Below, one piece after another: positions 18,901 through 26,522 of a stretch of DNA of 64,000 bases (its first letter is position 1; every line of letters starts with the position of its first letter). The translations under genes and the position numbers were made by a program. Source of the DNA: Sphingobacteriaceae bacterium (GTDB taxonomy: Bacteria; Bacteroidota; Bacteroidia; B-17B0; Aurantibacillaceae); assembly GCA_947480015.1 (NCBI GenBank), contig CANKBS010000018.1:1-64000 (forward strand). Direction: 5' to 3'. The notes under the pieces were generated by a model. That model saw nothing but the letters and a program-made list of their open reading frames with translations. It made no database searches and had not been told where the DNA came from.

Positions 18901-20959
18901 TTATACAGCTACGCTCACTTCAGCCTTTGGTTGCACGGCAAGCGCTACTCATTCGGTAACCGTGTATCCTTCGCCAACTCTAAGTGTACTCGGTGCCACG
19001 GTCTGTACTAGTCAAATAATGTACTTGAATTCCAGTTCAAATCCCGGGGCATCTTTCAGCTGGACAGGTCCGAATAATTTCCAATCCAACTACCAAAATC
19101 CAAGTATGAATACTCCGGCAATTAACAATAGTGGAACCTATACTGTGAAGGCCACCAGTGCCCTTGGCTGTACAAATAGTGCTATGGCACAAGTTAGCAT
19201 CATCTCGCCACCTTCCTTAAGCCTTGCCTTAACAAGTCCTACGCTCTGCGCGCAAGCCATTAATGGATCAGTTAACAACACCACACTAATGAGCGCAGGA
19301 GCAGCATCGTATTCAATCTATACTCCAGCTGGTATTAGTAATACCAATCCAAACGGACCATTAAGCGGCTTTAGTACATTAGCCCCATTCCAAAGCGGCA
19401 TTTTCACTGCAACTGTTATTGGATCAAATGGTGTTTGTAGCTCCTCATCCATCATTAATTTTTCAGTCATCGCTAATCCGGTTATGACTATCAGTTCTGC
19501 AACACCCGCAATTTGTGTTGGTCAAAGTTATCCATACACGCTTCAGGGTGCTACAAGTTATACTTGGTCAAATTCAAGTGCCGGATTAAACAATTATTCT
19601 AGCCCCTCTCCTATTGCCACACCAAGCATTACCAGCGTATACGCTGTAATGGGTTCAAGTTTAGGCTGTTTGAGTTTAACTAAAACAAGTACTCTAACGG
19701 TTTACGCTTTGCCAACACTTACAATTAGTCCGCTAAACCCAACCATTTGTATCGGCAAAAGCATCAACTTAATTGCATCGGGTACAGGCAGTGCGTATAA
19801 ATGGTCACCCTACTTTGCTATGAATACATTTACCGGTTCAATTGTTACTGTTCACCCCCTGAGTCAGCAAAACTACATGGTAGTAGCAACTGTTAATAAT
19901 TGTACAAATACAGCAATGGTAACGGTTTCAGTATTGCCGCTTCCAATTCCTCAAATAGTTGTCACCAATTCAAATGTGTGTGTAAAAGAGCTTATCCGTA
20001 TGATTGGCTCGGGTGGAATTTCTTACAATTGGGAAGGACCAAATGCTTATCTATATTCTGAACCTACCTTTAGTTTTATTGCAAACAGCGTGTCGCGTGC
20101 CGGCACATACACCTTGCTCGTAACCGACGAACATGGTTGCCAGAATTATACAACTACTGCCATCGCTATTCAGCCTTTACCATACGGAAGTCTTGTTGCC
20201 GGCAATCTCTCAGGCTGTGTGCCTTATTGTTCAGACTTTAATTTTGTTACCTCGGCAACGAATCCAAATAATATTGATGTTACTTGGGTAATTGAAGGAA
20301 CTAAACTTGCCGCTAAAAAATTTCACCGCTGTTTCACTACTCCCGGCCTAATAAATGTAAACGCAAATTTTAACGACACCATCAGTCATTGTACTAACAG
20401 CGCTACCTTTGTAATTAATGCGCATCCGCTACCAACTGCCGATTTTAGTTGGAGTCCCGAAAAACCCATTGAGTCTATGGAAACAGTAGTGTTTAGCGAC
20501 AAATCCAAAGGTGAACAAATTAACACCTGGTCCTGGTTCTTCAAAACAAATGAAGAGTTTCATAGTAGCGTGCAACATCCCGAATTTCTTTTTAAAGATG
20601 CCGGAAAATATCCAATTGTGCTTATTGCTAAAAATGCCTGGGGATGCAGCGATACTGCAATCAAAGTAATAACCGTTGAACCTGATTTTACTATTTTTAT
20701 ACCCAATGCCTTTAGTCCAAACGGAGATGGAGTAAATGATGTATTCTTACCGGTACTCCGTGGTGTAAAATCATTTTACATGGCCGTATTTAACCGTTGG
20801 GGCGCCAAACTTTTTGAAACCAGTGAGCCCACAATTGGTTGGAATGGTTATTACAATGGCGAAGCTTGTAAAATGGACGTCTATATTTGGAAGGCTACGA
20901 TTAGTGGCTTAAATGGCGCTATAAAAGAACTAAATGGCCATGTTACCATAAGTAAATAA
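15929..20959 (+). CDS. Giant secreted surface protein, paralogue of the 9811 gene, T9SS type B sorting domain
   Basis: A 1676-residue protein with a signal peptide (residues about 1-22, SKGSVFSQ). It has the same architecture as the gene 6 kb upstream: an N-terminal module FIENKGQYHLN...VIDPWVSP, a propeller-like region, SprB-like repeats (GIGPYSFTWIPSGQTGSVG), serial Ig-like units (SWTGPNNFQSNYQNPS, GCTNSAMAQVSI), a PKD domain (FSWSPEKPIESMETVVF), and the sorting domain IPNAFSPNGDGVNDVF at the C-terminus. Order and length are conserved between the two, so whole-gene duplication followed by divergence is the simplest origin. The enoyl-CoA hydratase gene lies between the copies. Expected at the cell surface; adhesin or matrix roles are guesses. 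Confidence 0.88.
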   Translation: MKPSLLYYIVFIFLSKGSVFSQVGIQSKAVSGSTVSPNFFVKGGDVFGTRVFIENKGQYHLNKAITTDSILFKLDHGQEKIYFTNRGLIYEFVKEFPLTEKQREEEEEGKSVEHKENEYHYVFMNWVGSGSSSFNIVSSNKQSHYFTYGTEEQNAYTFKKLTFKNVYDKIDIEYIIPDDKEFGIKYTIIVNEGADAKNIKLCYSGDVKKIKQTKAGEIIISSTLNDLVEHLPMSYYSDKTKLASNFKLNHDTIEFSFPQSLQANKAFVIDPWVSPVNTLPANNFAYDVDYDFGGNVFVFGGIGYTKVAMYNLNGILQWTFSGSITSPVSWNSQISSTYGSVGNFVVDKFGSKTYVGQGANNPQIIRLTANGNYDNYITPVNTLYQELWDMGFHCTSGEIYVLGGGHTSNTSAATINTLTPSLILSTFQPLNTSFVHDISTHTIDDFGNIFVYYACSNAPLNNKICRVNSTFNGNVWTQPSGYNVLAEINNKNNYLGGIVNSAGYNGLAANTNYLFYYDGANLAAYAKATGTFVASTNTGLLPKKQGGIVVDDCNTIYVGGDGTILTYHFSGTSFSTLTPIPLSLTITTQRVFDIKLNKNNKTLYVSGSGFVGTYSAGLSYTCPTAPGICIYNQAGVAASTSSITCATLGSATVTPNGGIGPYSFTWIPSGQTGSVGVGLTPGTYTIVVYDAGYNATYSTLTTFLSPVPLTGTLLNSFILNCYGNSNGTATLTNLSGGSGSQTYLWTNGVTSYSTPSISGLSAGNYSLTVTDGLTGCILNPTFTIYQPPALISFIMASTPTACVGEEITFSGITAGGVPGYTYSWNNGITTSTLSVIKNSGGPYTFTLTSTDANTCVINSQISVNYISSPPLSISNVSICPNKTGTLTATGATTYTWSNAQTGNTFTASPLTNTSYSVIGSAMGCTAAASGFILLQATPAPTLSSNSPICNTQSLQINALGAANYIWQGPNSYTSLIQNPLINPANPTNSGVYTATLTSAFGCTASATHSVTVYPSPTLSVLGATVCTSQIMYLNSSSNPGASFSWTGPNNFQSNYQNPSMNTPAINNSGTYTVKATSALGCTNSAMAQVSIISPPSLSLALTSPTLCAQAINGSVNNTTLMSAGAASYSIYTPAGISNTNPNGPLSGFSTLAPFQSGIFTATVIGSNGVCSSSSIINFSVIANPVMTISSATPAICVGQSYPYTLQGATSYTWSNSSAGLNNYSSPSPIATPSITSVYAVMGSSLGCLSLTKTSTLTVYALPTLTISPLNPTICIGKSINLIASGTGSAYKWSPYFAMNTFTGSIVTVHPLSQQNYMVVATVNNCTNTAMVTVSVLPLPIPQIVVTNSNVCVKELIRMIGSGGISYNWEGPNAYLYSEPTFSFIANSVSRAGTYTLLVTDEHGCQNYTTTAIAIQPLPYGSLVAGNLSGCVPYCSDFNFVTSATNPNNIDVTWVIEGTKLAAKKFHRCFTTPGLINVNANFNDTISHCTNSATFVINAHPLPTADFSWSPEKPIESMETVVFSDKSKGEQINTWSWFFKTNEEFHSSVQHPEFLFKDAGKYPIVLIAKNAWGCSDTAIKVITVEPDFTIFIPNAFSPNGDGVNDVFLPVLRGVKSFYMAVFNRWGAKLFETSEPTIGWNGYYNGEACKMDVYIWKATISGLNGAIKELNGHVTISK

Positions 20960-21064
20960 TCAGCCCCGAATGTCATTTTCTAATTATGGTGAACGTCCAT
21001 TTTTTTTTAAATTTATTTGAAGGAGTGCGTTTCACTTTTTACTTTTAAAAGCAAAACTTAAGAT

Positions 21065-21517
21065 ATGCGGGTCATTCTTCAAAGGGTAAAAAATGCGTCA
21101 GTTATTATCCATAACAAACTTCACAGTTCTATAAACGAGGGTTTATTGGTATTGTTAGGTATTGAAGAGGAAGATGCCGAAGAAGATGTCTTCTATCTCA
21201 GTTCCAAACTAAGTTCCTTGCGGATTTTTTCTGATGCCGACGGAAAAATGAATTTGGACCTGAAACAAATAAAGGGCGAACTTCTAATTGTGAGTCAGTT
21301 TACTTTATTCGCTTCCACCAAAAAAGGAAATCGCCCCTCCTTTATTAAAGCTGCCCGTCCCGAAAAAGCCATTCCACTTTACGAAAAATTTATAGCTGAA
21401 TGTAACCACCTCTGTGAAATTACCAGTAAAACAGGGGTTTTCGGAGCCGATATGCAAATCAGTCTTGTAAATGACGGTCCGGTTACCCTTATTTTGGATA
21501 GTAAAAACAGAGAATAA
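21065..21517 (+). CDS. dtd: D-aminoacyl-tRNA deacylase
   Basis: A 150-residue enzyme that hydrolyses D-amino acids, and mischarged Gly, from tRNA. Both family signatures are present: SQFTLFA (residues about 79-85) and the Gly-cisPro motif NDGPVTLILDS near the C-terminus. Length is typical. A near-consensus promoter, TTTG (21016-21019) with TACTTTTA 20 bp later (21040-21047), lies just upstream. Confidence 0.95.
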   Translation: MRVILQRVKNASVIIHNKLHSSINEGLLVLLGIEEEDAEEDVFYLSSKLSSLRIFSDADGKMNLDLKQIKGELLIVSQFTLFASTKKGNRPSFIKAARPEKAIPLYEKFIAECNHLCEITSKTGVFGADMQISLVNDGPVTLILDSKNRE

Positions 21518-21551
21518 ATATCTATATTTATCCCTGCTAAAAGTATAAATT

Positions 21552-22085
21552 GTGCAACCACGTATTTTATTAGAAAAAACAAAATTCGACGTCACCATAA
21601 AGCGTTTATGTTATCAATTAATTGAAGTGCATAACGACTTTAGCGAAAGCGTAATTATAGGACTGCAACCACGCGGCATTTATCTTGCCCGTCGCATTCA
21701 GGCCGAACTGCAAAACATTTTAAAAAATAAAAAAATACATTGCGGCGAACTTGATACCACTTTTTACCGCGATGATTTCCGTAAAAAAGAATTAATTCCG
21801 AATCGCACCAACATTGATTTTATTATCGAAGAAAAAAATGTGATCCTGGTCGACGATGTGCTCTTCACCGGTCGCACCATCCGCTCAGGGCTCGATGCCA
21901 TGTTAGCATTTGGTCGTCCTAAAGATGTTGAATTACTGGTTTTGGTTGATCGCCGCTTTTCACGTAACCTCCCTATTCAGGCCAAATACATTGGCATTAC
22001 CATCGATTCCATTGCCACACAAAATGTAAAAGTAGAATGGAAAGAAAGTGACGGTAAGGATAAGATTACCTTGCTTAATAAATAA
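21552..22085 (+). CDS. pyrR: PyrR-type uracil phosphoribosyltransferase / pyrimidine operon regulator
   Basis: A 177-residue type I phosphoribosyltransferase. The PRPP-binding motif VILVDDVLFTGRTIRSG is at about residues 96-112, and IGLQPRGIYLARRI and LVLVDRRFSRNLPI are PyrR hallmarks. In Gram-positive bacteria PyrR controls pyr mRNA attenuation; in Bacteroidota its regulatory role is unproven. The start is a GTG (aattGTGCAACC). It lies 34 bp after dtd and 719 bp before pyrB, separated from pyrB by a DinB-like gene. A CCTGTTT/AAACAGG hairpin at 22099-22121 follows the gene. Confidence 0.9.
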   Translation: MQPRILLEKTKFDVTIKRLCYQLIEVHNDFSESVIIGLQPRGIYLARRIQAELQNILKNKKIHCGELDTTFYRDDFRKKELIPNRTNIDFIIEEKNVILVDDVLFTGRTIRSGLDAMLAFGRPKDVELLVLVDRRFSRNLPIQAKYIGITIDSIATQNVKVEWKESDGKDKITLLNK

Positions 22086-22211
22086 GGCATGAAATAGCCC
22101 TGTTTGCCGAACACAAACAGGACAACTATTTAGCAAACTTTGAGTGGGAAGCTGCGAAAGAGATAAACAGGCTACACCATATGACCTTTAAAAAACAAAT
22201 AGTATCCACAT

Positions 22212-22727
22212 ATGAAACCTCAGCCTCATGAAATACCCGACTATTTTAAAGACTACCTGGCATTGGTTCATGAAGACAAAGTGCTTGAAGCCTTAACAAA
22301 TACCTCCACACAGCTGCTTTACTTTATTACGTCTTTACCTGAGGCCACGGGAAATTACGCCTATGCACCCGGTAAATGGACCGTTAAGGAAGTTTTATTG
22401 CATTGTATGGATACCGAACGCATTTTTAGCACCAGAGCCTTGGGTTATGCCAGATGTGAAACACAAAAATCATTGGCATACGACGAAAATAGTTATGCGC
22501 CCAATGCTGAAGCCGGATTAAGAAGCCTGGCCTCCATTTATGAAGAATATAAGGCCATCAGTAGTTCAACCTATTGTTTGTTCAAATCTTTTTCTTCAAA
22601 CACATTGACCTCAGTTGGCGAAACACCCCTAGGTAAAAGCACGGTAAACGGCATGGGCTTTATGATCTGTGGCCATAGCCTTCATCACCTGAACATACTA
22701 AACAAACGATACCTGAACCAAAAATAA
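22212..22727 (+). CDS. DinB-like superfamily protein (putative metal-dependent hydrolase/transferase)
   Basis: A 171-residue four-helix DinB-fold protein. The family's metal-binding histidines are visible in VKEVLLHCMDTERIF and in HSLHHLNIL near the C-terminus, and the YAPGKWTVKE motif is typical of Bacteroidota members. The substrate is unknown; relatives include bacillithiol transferases and thiol-dependent enzymes. It lies between pyrR and pyrB on the same strand, with a 126-bp gap on the pyrR side. Confidence 0.85.
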   Translation: MKPQPHEIPDYFKDYLALVHEDKVLEALTNTSTQLLYFITSLPEATGNYAYAPGKWTVKEVLLHCMDTERIFSTRALGYARCETQKSLAYDENSYAPNAEAGLRSLASIYEEYKAISSSTYCLFKSFSSNTLTSVGETPLGKSTVNGMGFMICGHSLHHLNILNKRYLNQK

Positions 22728-22803
22728 AACGGCTCAAAAAAATAATTCCTCAATTAAAATATAAAAGCTACTTTTAGCTTTTGAAATTCAACTTTCAAAA
22801 ATA

Positions 22804-23733
22804 ATGAGCAACCTAAGCGTCAATCACCTCCTCGGCATAAAACAACTGAACAAAAACGACATTGAATTAATTTTAAGTACGGCTCAAAATTTTAAAGAGG
22901 TCATCAACCGACCCATTAAAAAAGTGCCCTCACTGCGTGACATTACCGTTGCTAATTTATTTTTCGAAAACTCTACCCGCACCCGCTTATCCTTCGAGCT
23001 GGCCCAGAAACGCCTGAGTGCCGACGTGATTAACTTTTCAGCATCTAACTCCTCGGTAAAAAAAGGCGAAACCCTAGTAGACACTGTAAACAACATTCTG
23101 GCCATGAAAGTAGACATGATCGTGATGCGACATGCAAGTCCGGGTGCTGCCATATTTTTAGCTAAAAAAGTAAAAGCCAAAATTATTAATGCCGGCGACG
23201 GGGCTCACGAACATCCCACCCAGGCGCTACTCGACGCCTTCTCGATGCAGGAAAAAATTGGTAATCTGAAAGGTAAAAAAATTGTGATTGTGGGAGACAT
23301 CCTGCATTCACGTGTAGCCCTCTCCAATATTTTCTGCCTGCAAAAACTGGGCGCACTTGTAAAAGTGTGCGGACCCTTAACCCTCATTCCAAAATACATC
23401 ACTTCTTTAGGAGTTGAAGTAGAACCCAATTTAATAAAAGCGCTGGAGTGGTGCGACGTGGCTAATATGCTGCGGATTCAGCTCGAACGTCAGGACATTA
23501 AATACTTCCCATCACTTCGCGAATACACCATGATGTATGGCTTAAACAAAGAAATTTTAGAAAATCTTTCCAAAAAAATTATCATCATGCATCCCGGACC
23601 AATTAACCGCGGAGTTGAAATTACCAGCGACGTTGCCGATAGCAAACAATCCATCATTTTAGAACAGGTTGAAAATGGTGTGGCGGTTCGTATGGCTGCT
23701 ATGTTCTTATTGGCCGGAAGACAAGGAAGCTGA
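22804..23733 (+). CDS. pyrB: Aspartate carbamoyltransferase, catalytic subunit
   Basis: A 309-residue enzyme that condenses carbamoyl phosphate with aspartate, the first committed step of pyrimidine synthesis. Carbamoyl-phosphate binding motif FFENSTRTRLSFELA (about residues 58-72), active-site HPTQALLDAFS, and aspartate-domain MHPGPINRGVEI near the C-terminus are all intact. No regulatory chain (pyrI) is adjacent. Confidence 0.97.
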   Translation: MSNLSVNHLLGIKQLNKNDIELILSTAQNFKEVINRPIKKVPSLRDITVANLFFENSTRTRLSFELAQKRLSADVINFSASNSSVKKGETLVDTVNNILAMKVDMIVMRHASPGAAIFLAKKVKAKIINAGDGAHEHPTQALLDAFSMQEKIGNLKGKKIVIVGDILHSRVALSNIFCLQKLGALVKVCGPLTLIPKYITSLGVEVEPNLIKALEWCDVANMLRIQLERQDIKYFPSLREYTMMYGLNKEILENLSKKIIIMHPGPINRGVEITSDVADSKQSIILEQVENGVAVRMAAMFLLAGRQGS

Positions 23734-23774
23734 TCCTTCCAATTAAAAACTAAGAATTAAAAACCAATAACTGG

Positions 23775-24767
23775 TTAAAAATCTCCCAGCATTAGGTTAC
23801 ATCCCCGCACATCGCTGTGGTCGTAGCGTCCCATTAATTCCAATGTATTATCGGGTCTAATTCTACCCAAATCTTTGGTTGCTATAAACGCACATGAATT
23901 TATATTCGCCAAATCAATGACGTTAATACCACCGGTTTTGTGATCGGTTCTGATTTTTAAAGGATCATCCACTTCTCGGGTATAAAATCGCATCCAGGGT
24001 GGCGCTTCAAATAAGCCCAGTTCTTTGCTGTAAGCCTGACTCAATAATTCGGTCATGCCATACTCACTATGTACTGTATTGATTCCGAAACCTTTTTTTA
24101 AATAAAGATGTAACTCTTCTTTCAGTAATTCTTTACGTGTACCTTTCATACCGCCGGTTTCCATCACAATAAAATCTGAATTTAATTCAATACCGCTATC
24201 ACATAAATCCATTAGCGCATAGGATACACCAATAAGAATGGTTTTTTGTTTGTTTGTTTTAAGAATCTCAATTCTGCTTTTTAATTCGACAATATTATTC
24301 AGAAAAAAACCACTCAAAGGCTGTTTTGATTGTTCAATTAAACGATGACACATATATACCAAGGAGGATCCACCTCGTTGGAGATAATTGGGCAATAAGG
24401 CTAAAATACAATAGCCGGAAGGCTCGCCATAACTCCGATTAAAACCGGTTAAAAAACTACTTTCATAAACCGAAACATCGTTTACATAATGCGTTGAAAA
24501 GCTTTGTCCGCTTGTTCCACTACTGATAAATTTTATAGTGGCCGAACTCATGGGACTCGACACCACTTCAAATTTTTTAAAAAATTCAATAGGCAAAAAA
24601 GGGATGTTCTCCGGACTATTAACCTCTTCTGGATTGACTTTCAGCAGGTCAACCCAATGACGGTAAACAGCATTATTTTTGTATTGGAAAACAAAGAGTT
24701 TAAGGCACTTTTCTTCAAAGTTAGTGTTGTCACTGGGATCAAAGCTAATATTTTCGTTTTTTAACAA
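23775..24767 (-). CDS. LuxE-like acyl-protein synthetase family protein
   Basis: A 330-residue protein of the LuxE/adenylate-forming type. The phosphate-binding loop FISSGTSGQSFSTHYV is near residues 85-100, and EYGMTELLSQAYS is the conserved adenylate-forming motif, followed by PPWMRFYTREVDDP and the C-terminal GRYDHSDVRGCNL. LuxE activates fatty acids for reduction in luminescent bacteria, but there are no luxC, luxD or luxAB genes here; solitary copies in Bacteroidota are of unknown role. The start is a TTG, as no in-frame ATG occurs in the first 60 codons. Convergent with pyrB. Confidence 0.75.
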   Translation of the reverse strand: MLKNENISFDPSDNTNFEEKCLKLFVFQYKNNAVYRHWVDLLKVNPEEVNSPENIPFLPIEFFKKFEVVSSPMSSATIKFISSGTSGQSFSTHYVNDVSVYESSFLTGFNRSYGEPSGYCILALLPNYLQRGGSSLVYMCHRLIEQSKQPLSGFFLNNIVELKSRIEILKTNKQKTILIGVSYALMDLCDSGIELNSDFIVMETGGMKGTRKELLKEELHLYLKKGFGINTVHSEYGMTELLSQAYSKELGLFEAPPWMRFYTREVDDPLKIRTDHKTGGINVIDLANINSCAFIATKDLGRIRPDNTLELMGRYDHSDVRGCNLMLGDF

Positions 24768-24823
24768 GTAGTCTTATCCTTAAGATTATTTAATTCGTAA
24801 ATTTAGATATTGATTTTTGATTG

Positions 24824-25309
24824 ATGCGTTTTCTCTTCATTATATTTTTAGCTGCGTTCATCGGGTATTCCTGTGTGAAACCAAAAACAAAAAATCCTAT
24901 TCCTGCCATCGAATTCGCTGACTTTGCCGATCCTCATAAAACCACAAGGGGCGACACAGCCACCATGGTGCTGAATTACGAAGACGGCGATGGTGATTTG
25001 TTTGTAGATAAAACCAGCGAAGGTCCAAACCTCATTTTCACTCCCTATTATTACGACTTTGCTTCTAAAACCTATAAAGCCAATTTTAATGTGATCATTA
25101 ACGATACCACCCGTATAACCATGAGCATTAAACAACCTGATAACGGTTATTACAAGGGTAGATCAATTAAAGGGCAAATTTATGTGCCAATGCTGGAATT
25201 CAGATCAAACGACGCCATTAAAATCATTCGCTTTTCAGGCTTTATGGTAGATTTGGCCGGACATAAGTCCAACGCCGTTACTAGCCCTTCGTACACCCTT
25301 AATTTTTAG
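24824..25309 (+). CDS. Hypothetical lipoprotein
   Basis: A 161-residue predicted lipoprotein. The signal peptide is followed by a lipobox IGYSC, giving an acylated Cys near residue 17. The mature part has an acidic NYEDGDGDLFVDK stretch and is mostly beta-strand-like. I do not recognise a named family. The ATG at 24824 was chosen over a TTG three bases upstream. Its 3' end overlaps the convergent dehydrogenase gene by 11 bp. Confidence 0.7.
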   Translation: MRFLFIIFLAAFIGYSCVKPKTKNPIPAIEFADFADPHKTTRGDTATMVLNYEDGDGDLFVDKTSEGPNLIFTPYYYDFASKTYKANFNVIINDTTRITMSIKQPDNGYYKGRSIKGQIYVPMLEFRSNDAIKIIRFSGFMVDLAGHKSNAVTSPSYTLNF

Positions 25310-26246
25310 GTTTTAAACAACCAATTATTTTGTCAGCTATAATTCGGCTCATTTTGTAATTGCTCTCATGGGTCCAGCCCGCAATGTGTGGACTGAGTAC
25401 AACGTTTTCACGCGTTATAAGATACTGCATGGGTTCAGGCAATTCAGTTACTGCCATGCTTTCAAAACTCACACTTTCATATTCGAGTACATCCAAACAA
25501 GCCCCTGCAACCTGACCCGATTGAAGTGCTTCTACCAGATCGCTTGTATTTAAACATTTTCCCCTTGCCGTATTTATAATGTAAACGTGCTTTTTACATT
25601 GGTTAAAAAAAGAAGCATCCATTAGGTAGTTTGTTTCGGCGGTTAAGGGCACATGCAGACTTATGACGTCACTTTTTTCTAAAAGTTCGGCCATGCCCAC
25701 TTCCTTTACCAATTCAGTGCCATAGCCGCTTTTATATTTGTCATATGCGAGTAGCGTACAGTCAAAACCACTTAATTTTTTCGCAAAACTGCTTCCCATA
25801 TTTCCGTAACCAATAAACCCAACAGTTTTTCCGTTTAATTCATAACCACGATTTTCTGCTCTTAACCAAATGCCTTGTCTAACCTCAGTATCGGCCTTTT
25901 TTAAATGATTTAATAACATCAACAACATACCCAGTGCATGCTCGCCAACTGCATCCCTATTGCCTTCCGGCACACACAAACAAGAAATGTTTTTTAATTC
26001 CGCATAGGCCACATCAATGTTTTCCATGCCGGCACCCACTCTTGCAACACATTTTAAGTTATGGCAACTATCAATGATATCTTTTGTGAGTTTAAAACGA
26101 CTCCGTATAACCAAGCCGTCATACTCTGGCAACAAGGCTATCAGAGCATCAACACGTTTATCCCAAAACAAATCGCATTCAAAGCCTGCGGCTAATAAAC
26201 GTTCGTGTAAAACCGGGTGAATGGAATCAGCAAATAAGATGCGCAT
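25299..26246 (-). CDS. D-isomer-specific 2-hydroxyacid dehydrogenase family protein (phosphoglycerate dehydrogenase-like)
   Basis: A 315-residue NAD-dependent enzyme. The Rossmann motif VGFIGYGNMGSSFAKKLSGF lies near residues 144-163, the catalytic Arg is in INTARGKCL, and the catalytic His is in SPHIAGWTHES. The lack of an ACT-type regulatory domain and the length fit short 3-phosphoglycerate dehydrogenases or hydroxypyruvate/glyoxylate reductases; substrate cannot be decided. No serine-pathway neighbours are present. Confidence 0.85.
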   Translation of the reverse strand: MRILFADSIHPVLHERLLAAGFECDLFWDKRVDALIALLPEYDGLVIRSRFKLTKDIIDSCHNLKCVARVGAGMENIDVAYAELKNISCLCVPEGNRDAVGEHALGMLLMLLNHLKKADTEVRQGIWLRAENRGYELNGKTVGFIGYGNMGSSFAKKLSGFDCTLLAYDKYKSGYGTELVKEVGMAELLEKSDVISLHVPLTAETNYLMDASFFNQCKKHVYIINTARGKCLNTSDLVEALQSGQVAGACLDVLEYESVSFESMAVTELPEPMQYLITRENVVLSPHIAGWTHESNYKMSRIIADKIIGCLKPKN

Positions 26247-26290
26247 ACTAAAACTAAAATTTATTACAAATCAAACACTAATTTCCAGCT

Positions 26291-26330
26291 AATTGTTTAA
26301 TTAATTGAAAATGAATTAGATTAAACAATT
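26291..26330. repeat. 11-bp inverted repeat upstream of dnaB
   Basis: AATTGTTTAAT (26291-26301) and ATTAAACAATT (26320-26330) are perfect reverse complements with an 18-nt spacer. A third related half site, ATTGTTTAAAATT, follows near 26350. The block lies in the spacer between the divergent dehydrogenase and dnaB genes and could be an operator or a hairpin; AT richness makes chance palindromes more likely. Confidence 0.35.
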
Positions 26331-26522
26331 AACATTTACCTAACATAACTATTGTTTAAAATTGACTTTTATTATTATGAACAAGATTAATCCCCTGTGA
26401 AGCCCGCTAAACATGGGCTTTGACCTAGAAACAATATTTATACACAACTTATGAATACGGAGCAATGTTTCGTAAATTTATTATCAAGCAATTTAATTGC
26501 ACATTTGCCTCCCACACAAAAT

